From Notospermus geniculatus (lineage: Eukaryota; Nemertea; Pilidiophora; Heteronemertea; Lineidae): a DNA stretch of 64,000 nucleotides. Both the position numbers and the translations under genes were made by a program. The DNA lies in contig NMRB01000028.1 in the NCBI GenBank assembly GCA_002633025.1, positions 175,976-239,975 on the forward strand, written 5' to 3'. Every line of letters starts with the position of its first letter. Within the stretch, counting starts at the first letter, position 1. The notes beneath the pieces are model-generated. The model had not been told where the DNA came from. It did no database searches and saw nothing but the letters and a program-made list of their open reading frames with translations. Positions 56,306-64,000 of this stretch are shown here, one piece after another.

Positions 56306-56438
56306 GGCTGCTAGCGGAAGCCATTGCTACAGTAGGCCTATTCCCGTTTCTCAGTGTTTACCCTTGTTGTATGGGGAACCCAAGATGCAGAATAGCACAA
56401 AATTGACACACAAAATGATAATAAGCAAGAAGTCAATC

Positions 56439-56562
56439 TCCAGAATTCACGAATTTTCGACCCCAACCGGGGTCTTTTTCAAGTGGAACTTTAAAATTTT
56501 CAGATTGTAAAGTTCCACTTGAAAAAGACCCCGGTTGGGGTCGAAAATTCGTGAATTCTGGA
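56439..56562. mobile_element. 124-bp near-perfect hairpin
   Basis: TCCAGAATTCACGAATTTTC (56439 on) through GGGGTCTTTTTCAAGTGGAA is repeated as its reverse complement to 56562. Arms are ~54 bp and nearly identical, with a ~15-base AT-rich loop. Confidence 0.93.
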
Positions 56563-57223
56563 GGGTATGGGGAACGCTATGAAACGAGAGTGATATTCGC
56601 ATCCTGCCGACCATTTTCTGGAACCAACACTTTTTCATTGCCCAACTTTGTCGCCAAATCCTGAGTGAATATCAACTGCCTTGACCTCAAATGTCACTTG
56701 AAACCAACGCATGATAAGTCATCGCAGGTCTTCGTCAATACAAGCATTTCGCTATGGCTTGTTGATGTTTTCATTACACACCAACTATCAGCAGCCTAAG
56801 GCCGTGAACCACTGTGTGATCAATCACTAATATGCAGTAATATTGACTGAGTGATTGAACAAAGTATTGCTATATTGAGCGTGATAAGCCCTTTTGACAT
56901 TGTTATCGTGCTGTCAGAACTGGCTATTGCTTGTCGCGCATGACGGAGTGCAGCTGTTAGCATGGTAACTGCTCTTCTTTGGGCGGGTGCAAATGTTTGT
57001 CGTTCGTATAACAATGGGTGGTAGGAAGAAACCTGGGGAAAGAAGACAAATACCCGGTGTTTGTAGGTGTTTGCTGTCCATTACTGCGGATTTTACTTTT
57101 CGCCGATGGACCAAGAAAGTATCGTATCTGCAGTTTAGGCCATTTTTATATCTTTGTTGCAGCAGCAACAATACCCATTAATATAGAGCTACATGTAATA
57201 GGCTGTTTTGCTTCTGTAACACC

Positions 57224-57311
57224 CATCCTCCGACAGCAGGGGATTTACCAATATCCATTCACTGCGAGTGTATGAAGAGGAACGAGACCAAAGCCCTGCT
57301 ATGGGAGGATG
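57224..57311. mobile_element. Hairpin element HP2, copy 2
   Basis: GTGTATGAAGAGGAACGAGA to ATGGGAGGATG (57268-57311) is the reverse complement of 17230-17273. The left arm CATCCTCCGACAGCAGGGG at 57224 closes the hairpin. Confidence 0.85.
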
Positions 57312-57410
57312 GTAGACAGTAAAAATCGAAGTTTTTGTACGTTCAGAGACGGTTTGTTAAAAGCTTAGCAACGCATAAGAAAAGAATAGGAAATGTATAT
57401 TTTGTAAAGG

Positions 57411-57551
57411 AATGGGGATTATAGCTGCTATAGAGGGCAGCACACCGCAACAAGTCCTATACAATGGGTAGCCTACCTTTTCTGTGGGAAATCGATCAGA
57501 ACTGGAATGTCAGTTTCATTTCAATAGTTTTAACTATTAGCGACACCTATG
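57411..57551 (-). mobile_element. Interspersed repeat family R3, copy 3
   Basis: The reverse strand matches 19745-19883: ATAGGTGTCGCTAATAG, TTAAAACTATTGAAATGAAA, TGTATAGGACTTG and GTGCTGCCCTCTATAG. Confidence 0.82.
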
Positions 57552-58287
57552 GGGGCAGTGGGCTTTAGTCCTCATTGTTGATTGCCATGTGTACCTACAT
57601 GTACGTGTACACAGTTAACGTCTTGTTACTGTGGCCATTGGTCATAACAGCCTAACCTACGGTAGTAAATTGAATAACCCGATTTTTTACACATTCGATA
57701 CGCCATTTACGCTTCCCTTTAAGAGGTTACACATTGAATGGTCAGTGATTAAAGAGTCAATTGCCGGGTACTTTTCACTGCTGTCACTTTCAGTGAACCT
57801 TATTTAATATCGGAAAGACTGCTTCATTTCTTCCTAAAACGGCAGAACGGAGTTTCCTACAGTTCCAATGGTCATTTAGTGGGAAGGGAAGACGATAACT
57901 CGAGCTGACTAAGTTACATTTATGAACCCACTCATGTCTGAAGACAGTCTGCAATTACAGACAACTCGCTCTCGCTTATGTCAAAGAGCTACGTTCTGAC
58001 CTGTCTTTAGTAATATGAACTTATGATTTATTAACCAGCCGTTACATGTTTTGGATATTATCGGATACCGTTTTGTCTCTCGTAATGATCCTTTTTATCC
58101 ACTGGGGTCTTCTGTTCAGGATTATGTGTAGTCCTTTGAGGATGTTCTCAGAAGCGAAGAACTTTGATATCCGTATCGACTTTCTTTTAGGTGAATCAGA
58201 TACCATAAAGATGACCAAAGCCACTTCCAATTACACGAAAGCAGTACCGGCCATGCCTCCTGGCAACGTGGCTCGAAATACACGTAC

Positions 58288-58494
58288 TGAATAATTTGCC
58301 TCATTCCGAGAGGAACTCCAGCAGGAACCTGTAATGGACGCTTCCATTGGACATCAAAAGCAATTACCTTACAATTACTCTTGTCGGTGATCGTATAATG
58401 TATGGCGTTTTCAACAGGACAAAACCAAGTTTCAATCACCTTATCGCCACCTTTGCCATTCTTTACACGTAGATAGAGTGACGAGCGATTGATC
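58288..58494 (-). CDS. Candidate exon, unidentified protein
   Basis: The acceptor CTCAAG/G supplies the last base of a codon left open by 58770-58917. The frame then reads 68 codons, with SSLYLRVKNGKGGDKVIETW, FCPVENAIHYTITDKSNC and FDVQWKRPLQVPAGVPLG, to a GTACGT donor. The frame would otherwise stay open to a stop at 58122. Composition is globular, with two cysteines; the family is not recognised. The antisense frame at 58046-58294 is also open, which weakens the case for the 3' part. Confidence 0.35.
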
Positions 58495-58769
58495 CTTGAG
58501 ATCCATTATCAAACTTATTGGGACTTAATGACGGTACTAAGACAAACAACAATATCATTACTCTGGGAATTGGGACGGAAGGTGCTTGGCATTGTAATGG
58601 TCTTCTATTGTTTTGTGGTGAAGTCCGATACTGCAATCTGAAAGGTTAAATGCACACGTGACAGCACGTTATCGCAAAGTTGGAACGCTCTACGCTCTTT
58701 ATGCCTTTGTAAATGCACATGGCCCTACACCGATTATGTATCACTGACGTTACCGATTCAACCTTTTAC

Positions 58770-58917
58770 CATTTGCCCCAATTCAGTCGAGCAATCGTTC
58801 TTAAATCCATCATCTTCCAACTGGTAAATGATGGAGATTTCTTGTCAAAACTTTGCATAGACACATAACGGGTCGAACGTTCTGTGTCGCCGAAGGCTGC
58901 GAATACATATAAAGTCA
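58770..58917 (-). CDS. Candidate exon, unidentified protein
   Basis: Acceptor CGCATCTTATCTTAG and donor ATG/GTAAAA. It reads TLYVFAAFGDTERSTRYVSM then QSFDKKSPSFTSWKMMDL and ARLNWGK, ending after two bases of a codon that 58288-58494 completes as Trp. LYVF-A, an Asp and Trp-x-x-M spacing vaguely recall a kelch repeat, but the glycine pair is missing. No ATG start was found upstream in frame, so earlier exons would be needed. Confidence 0.35.
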
Positions 58918-58959
58918 CTAAGATAAGATGCGTGACATACAAATGTAAGCTTGCCAATC

Positions 58960-60305
58960 ATATTTTGGTCAGGTTCGGCCAGCAAATACGCGACCGGTTC
59001 CTTGGAGATGAAAGTACGGCATGCTAGTATGCTTCATACGGTATAAGAAATGGAACCCATTCCCCCTTATTACTGGTCCTGCTGTCCGCGATGTATGAAG
59101 TCGGTTAAATTGGATGAATATATGGCTAATACCTTTGGTCTCAACGAATCGGAATTACTTCAATAGAGAGATTCATGGGGAGAATATGGTCAGACCAAAG
59201 CTTAACCCAAATACAATCCGGACAATGCCCAACGGACTTTGATTCGGCTTTGATTGCTGCCTAGAGGTTGGAGTGATCGACGTTCACTCTCAAAGGAATG
59301 GGTAACGCGGTCTTTTCTAAGCGTAGCGCGACGGCGTCCTAATACATAGACTAGTCGTTTATTTGCATATAGATAGCGAACTGCATCCTGTGTTCCCCTC
59401 CTTTAAACTGCTATCGATTTCACAATCAACCGCTGTTACGGTATGTTCTGGTCAAGGCTTCCTCAACACTGGCATGCGACAAGCCGCAAAATGTTCATCC
59501 TTAGCACAAACTTCATATAAAGTTAAAACACACCGTAGTTTTATTTTGTAAAAGATAAAAAGGTGGGGCGAATACAAGTCCTTGCTGAAATCTCGCCAAC
59601 GCCAACCTCTCTCTGTTGTTTATGTCGTGATTCCTGGTCACCCGTGCTACGGGCCGAAGACAAACCGAATGCTGTCACAATCACTCTTCATGTACCACTA
59701 GGTTTCTCAACTTTAAAGTGCACATTTCCGGATGAGTTGTCACAAGAGATTTCCGCTGATCGCCAAATGTTGAAATCCATTTAAGTTCAATTGACCGTAC
59801 GTCGTCGTGGAGATACTGCCTTTCACCATTAGACAGGAATTGCCCTCCGTCACGTAGGGTGTCACACGCGAAGTACTAATGATAGTTAATCCCAGGCATA
59901 CTTCTTAGCTACTGACAATTTTTCAGGATCATAGCAAAGAGTAGCAATTACACCTGGTTATTTATGCTGTCCAGGGCCCTCCTGACAGCGGTAATGGTGA
60001 TATTGGTCTGTATTATATCCATCCGCACGGTGCGTGCCGTGGCAAAGGAAATTCTCCCGCCGGAAATGTAGTCCATCCGGCATGATAAGGGATACTGGGA
60101 TTGCGTTTATGATCAGGTCGGAGCAAACGTCTTAGCAGTCGGTTGTAAAGGCTCCCCGTCATGACCAATGATCTGTCGAGACGCAAGGAAAGATAAGATT
60201 GCGTGCATTGTTGCTCGAAGCCCAACGTCTTGAGCTCTTGATGATCTTTTGTAAATTGCTATAGGTATAAGCAGTCAATACTAGACTGAAGGATTTTATT
60301 TTCTA
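58960..60305. other. No supported gene
   Basis: Open frames on both strands at 59563-59784 conflict with each other, and neither has a recognised motif. Confidence 0.3.
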
Positions 60306-60308
60306 CAC

Positions 60309-60687
60309 TAGCTGCGTTTACACCTAACGAAATTGCCGGGTCTGACCCTCCATTTTTGCGTTTACACCTATGAAAATCGGATCCGGGTTAAAAATTGCCG
60401 GGCTAATTTCGCCCGCTTTCGCTTGGCGGGTCTGACTCGCCGTGGATCCGGATTATAGTTTAGCCCGGCAATTTCATAGGTGTGGACAGAAAAATGCCGG
60501 GCTAAAACGTTTACTGAGCCCACCGACAGGTGTCGGTCTGCTAAAATTGAATGGGTGGTGTGTCTATAAATAGCATGGCCAGCGTTCAATATCGTAAGAC
60601 GAATAATAGGTGTGGACAGAAAATTCATTGGATCCGGGTTAAATTCGAACCCGGGCCTGGAAAATTGCTTAGGTGTAAACACAGCTA
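60309..60687. mobile_element. 379-bp MITE, ends TAGCTGCGTTTACACCTAA
   Basis: The left end TAGCTGCGTTTACACCTAA pairs with TTAGGTGTAAACACAGCTA at the right. Internal GGATCCGGGTTAAA, GCCGGGCTAA and ATAGGTGTGGACAGAAAA words are repeated in both orientations, giving a complex fold-back. Confidence 0.88.
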
Positions 60688-60731
60688 ATGTTACGCATAA
60701 TCTTAAATTGGATTTTTCCACCACTGCCCAA

Positions 60732-60950
60732 GCCATAGCATTATTAGCCCAAGTGTGGAAAAGGTCATCACAAGCTACTCATGTTCCTCACTTGGATGGG
60801 GTCTTTTACTGGCCTTGCAAAGGCACAAGTACAAGGCATCACAGTTTTTTGTCCATTGCCACGGACGTGAAGATCCAGGGAATATCCCATTCAGCCCAGG
60901 CTGGATTCGAACCCTGCCTCATAAAAATCACACCCTAGGCCAAAGCATTA
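60732..60950 (-). mobile_element. tRNA-derived SINE, copy 4
   Basis: - strand copy with TGGATTCGAACCCTGCC (B-box complement GGGTTCGAATCC), then GTTCCTCACTTGGATGGGGT and TTGCAAAGGCAC, the complement of the SINE body. Confidence 0.82.
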
Positions 60951-60951
60951 G

Positions 60952-61115
60952 GCCCTGGTGAGTACGGAAGAGGCCATCACAAGCTACTCATTTACTTGCC
61001 CTTGCAAAGGTACAAGGCACCACGGCTAACTGTCCCATTCCACGGACGGGTATCCAATGATGATGCATTCAACCCAGGCTGGATTCGAACCCTGCCTCGA
61101 GTCAGATGATACCTC
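60952..61115 (-). mobile_element. tRNA-derived SINE, copy 5, shortened
   Basis: Lies immediately beside copy 4, same orientation, with GGATTCGAACCCTGCCTCGA, CCACGGACGGG and TTGCAAAGGTACAAGGCACC. It has lost part of the body. A GAGTCAGATGA(T/A) duplication follows. Confidence 0.78.
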
Positions 61116-61119
61116 GAGT

Positions 61120-62955
61120 CAGATGAAAGTGGCCGAGGTCACTCTTGCTTGTATCATCAACGATTAGGCCTACAAGTACTTTCCTCACAGAACCCTCTGC
61201 TTCTCCATTTGACCTCGTTGGCCATAAAAAGAAAGGAGACCGGCGTGGGGTCTATCTACGATGTTTCCTTGCCATTTACAAGGCACCTTCGTTTCATTAC
61301 TTATCCTTATCGCTATGTTCATTGCCAAACCTTCAGGGCATGTTGCTGATGGATGGTCAAAAGTGAGCCATCGCGATAAGTAGAACGCCCGCTTTCCATT
61401 ATCAGCGATGTTTTGGTCATCTAAATCTTCTTTTTTCCTCAGTTATCATCAATCTGTGAAGTATATTGGGTATTTTCACTGTCAAAGAACCTGCAACACT
61501 GACAACTTCAGCTCCGCTGCCTATCTTCAACATTATCGCTGTGCAAATTGGTCAATCTGCTGTAAATTGAGGCCAATTCTAATGGGAGATGCATTCTTCA
61601 AGAACGCGTCCAAACTGCTTCCATCCACCATGCAATTAGCAAAAAGGCTAGCGTCGTCAGCAAGAAACTCACTGTTACGATTTTGACGTTTACGATGCTA
61701 AAAGTCTTCTCTCCGCGTTTTACCCCGCTGCGCCTCTTGAGATGAAAGGAGCGGGGATCTACTCTTAACGGTTAAGTACTCTTTGACTAGCGTATCAGAA
61801 TAATCTGGTACCAGTTGAGAACTGGCAGATCATTAAAACTACGCCATCATAAATCATGAAATGACTGTCAGCCTGCGCTTGTCACCTGAAATAGGACTTT
61901 TAACTACGATTAGCAGCTGTCTTTGAAGGCAACATACCGAGGATAATTCTCAAGTGCAATTTGACGTATGATTGCTTCTTATTGCAAACGCCATGGGATG
62001 TTGACTGAAATGACTCCGTTGCGTTACGGCTTAAAATGATGGATAGGCCCCGAGTCACGATTTCGACGACTTTCGTTAATTCTTACTTAAGCCAGGATTT
62101 CTTATCCTTCCTTATTCGGTAATTTTTATTTCTTATCGATAGCTTTCAATGCCAAACTGTTATTAGCAGGTCGTAAAAGTGCTTGTCACGACAGGCTAGA
62201 AGGGAAATCAACTAGAAAGGTGCTGTAACAACAACCTTTATGCTCAAAGAATACAGTATGTGTCAGGTCACGTCGTCCAGTTATGGACGACAACTATCCT
62301 GCCTCTCGGTCATTCGTCTTCGAGTATAACTCCGATTTGTCGAAGAAACCATAACAAGGAGTTTGAGATGATTGTTAATTCTTTCCTCACGTTTTTACTT
62401 TGCACAGATTTCGAAAAACATGCAGCTGTTCTCACGGTAATTTGCAACGAAATCGTTGCAGGCTAAAATTTCTAATTAACCGTTTTCTATCAACATGAAG
62501 TGACAGAACAACGGCTGTTACACTGGGGGCTGTTTTTGACGCGAAGATTCTGCCAGGACCTGTTGAAGAGGAACTTGGCGTCATCATTTTCAACTCAAAC
62601 GTATCAACTCATCATCATTACCATCACTTTAACAGCCATTCAGGGAATTGTTTCTGGTGTTTATGGTCGTCTTCGTAATTAAGACGACACGACTGCTTCA
62701 ATATATTGACGTTTCACAATGTCAGTCTGTCGTTTCAAGACGATGATGGGTATAGATTTAAAATCTGTGAGCGTAAACGATAATGGTATTAATTTCGTCG
62801 AACGTGTTGTAATAAACAAGTTATCGTCATACAAGTGCTTTCGGCGAAAACTATCAAGAACCGTACGTGTCGTAGTTGTTTTTCACTATGAAATACCCGA
62901 AGGATTGCCTTTCTTCGAATGCTACACCACTATCGTACTATCTAAATGATGAATT
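61120..62955. other. Non-coding stretch, nothing recognised
   Basis: Several short + frames (61145, 61408, 62260, 62500, 62719) have no splice pairing or motif that I can support. Confidence 0.3.
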
Positions 62956-62959
62956 TGTG

Positions 62960-63138
62960 TTCAATAGGAGCTGTCAGCGAGTTGACCACTAGGTGTCACT
63001 AGGGCCCAATTCAATGCATCTAGCGGACCCAGTCATTATCGATCGAGCAGCGATCATAATAGATTTCCTGTACATTTGGTCCGCTAAGACTGTGCTGCCA
63101 TCTGTTAGCAATATGCGCGGCTGACTGCTCCTATTGAA
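62960..63138. mobile_element. 179-bp MITE with ~18-bp inverted ends
   Basis: TTCAATAGGAGCTGTCAGC at the left pairs with CTGACTGCTCCTATTGAA at the right. The interior has ACTAGGTGTCACTAG and GGTCCGCTAA/TAGCGGACC as a second inverted pair. Confidence 0.85.
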
Positions 63139-63139
63139 T

Positions 63140-63875
63140 TTGAAGGAGTTTCTCTCATGTTTTAGAGTTGCATGATAAATGTGACGCATTCCCGATCGTC
63201 TTCTAACATCACAACGATGAATGATGCCTGCGGTTTTACTCATCAGTGGAAATAATATTTATAGAAATATTAATAAACAATCACACGGAACATAAATCGA
63301 CCATTCATGAAGAAAAACGAAACTTCGGAAGCAGAATTCGTAATGGTGCCATTATACAGCACGGAAGCAATTCCTCACAATGATAGCTACTACTTTTTTT
63401 ACATTTCCATTGTAAGAGAAAGCATTATTATTTCTTCCGCTTTGATTTTTCTCCAAGTATGTATCATCTACATTGTATAATCCTGCTTAAGAAAATATAC
63501 ATCTCTCTCTAAGTGCGTTCCCCTTATTTTTTCAGCGTGTTACTTTGAATTGTTGAAACTTTTACGGAATTTTTGCTGAAAAGGCATCAGAAAAACTCTT
63601 TCTGACTGACATTTAAGACAGTCTCTCTCCTCACACGGCGGTAAAAAATGAATGAAACATGGTCTACATAGTATGGAATTTTAGGTGAATCTGCCCAACG
63701 GAAGAAAGGGAGGGTATTGATATTCCTGGCCGCTGGGGACTTTCCTTTAAAAAGCCAAAGCGTGGTTCTCTTGTCCATTTTTAAGTCTTTGCCAGCGTAA
63801 TTGCATCAGAAAGTCTGTGAGACATTTACAAGATGTCATGTTGATTTGACTGTAAATGTCAACAAGGAAGGGGAA
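63140..63875. other. Non-coding stretch, nothing recognised
   Basis: AT-rich; no supported feature. Confidence 0.35.
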
Positions 63876-63879
63876 GAAA

Positions 63880-64000
63880 TGTCTGACACAGGCAAAGAAT
63901 GATGAAGAAAGCACCTGACACAGGCAAAGAACGATGAGAAAGCGCCTGACACAGGCAAAGAATGATGAAGAAAGCACCTGACACAGGCAAAGAATGATGA
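63880..64000. repeat. Minisatellite, 31-32 bp units, runs off window
   Basis: CCTGACACAGGCAAAGAATG ATGAAGAAAGCA repeats with CCTGAC at 63914, 63945 and 63977 and a first degenerate unit near 63882. The array continues past the end of the window. Confidence 0.92.

Noticed and set aside
58766-58957. Possible secreted peptide precursor with hydrophobic start (- strand)
   Set aside because: The apparent start codon is TTG directly after an in-frame TGA, with no ATG available. The hydrophobic stretch is better explained as the 5' part of a candidate internal exon beginning at 58917.
1-64000. CRISPR array, operon, phage or other bacterial system
   Set aside because: The short repeats here are minisatellites or degenerate periodic arrays without uniform spacers, and gene structure is intron-containing.

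Overview
The window looks like draft assembly of an animal nuclear genome, most likely a marine invertebrate. The evidence is spliced genes with GT-AG introns, tRNA-derived SINEs, very many small fold-back and terminal-inverted-repeat elements, TACATG microsatellites, frequent GTAGGCCTAC-type words and runs of N. A deuterostome (echinoderm, hemichordate or cephalochordate) fits best, because the one complete gene is a kisspeptin/galanin/allatostatin-A type neuropeptide receptor and because one element resembles sea-urchin TU fold-back transposons. That placement is inference.

Layout. 1-5585: tandem repeats, then a 1.45-kb inverted-repeat element (3560-5011) with ~11-bp periodic arms, an N gap, and a second ~10.6-11-bp periodic array. 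5590-12540: mostly non-coding. At its end are the last two exons of an M13 (neprilysin/ECE-like) metallopeptidase on the + strand (11676-11752, 12309-12407), with a one-base deletion in the conserved C-terminus, and a weaker candidate exon pair on the - strand (10472-11111). 13260-15740: interspersed repeats, including a ~1-kb fold-back element. 15753-22371 (-): a four-exon GPCR gene whose exons join in frame to 418 residues. The M13 gene and the receptor gene lie tail to tail. 24050-25400: palindromes and a 284-bp duplication.

25622-36736 is a head-to-tail pair of ~5.9-kb and ~5.2-kb copies separated by exactly one N. They differ by presence or absence of small inverted-repeat insertions. 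This is either a recent tandem duplication or two alleles of one locus placed in series. 36740-64000 is mainly non-coding: minisatellites, hairpin elements, SINEs and a second N gap (47193-47352). Several splice-bounded reading frames on the - strand between 54.6 and 58.9 kb may belong to an unidentified gene; two of them (58770-58917 and 58288-58494) share an intron phase.

Most of the sequence is therefore a repeat landscape around one confident gene, one gene 3' end and a few candidate exons. No CRISPR, bacterial operon, rRNA or functional tRNA was seen.
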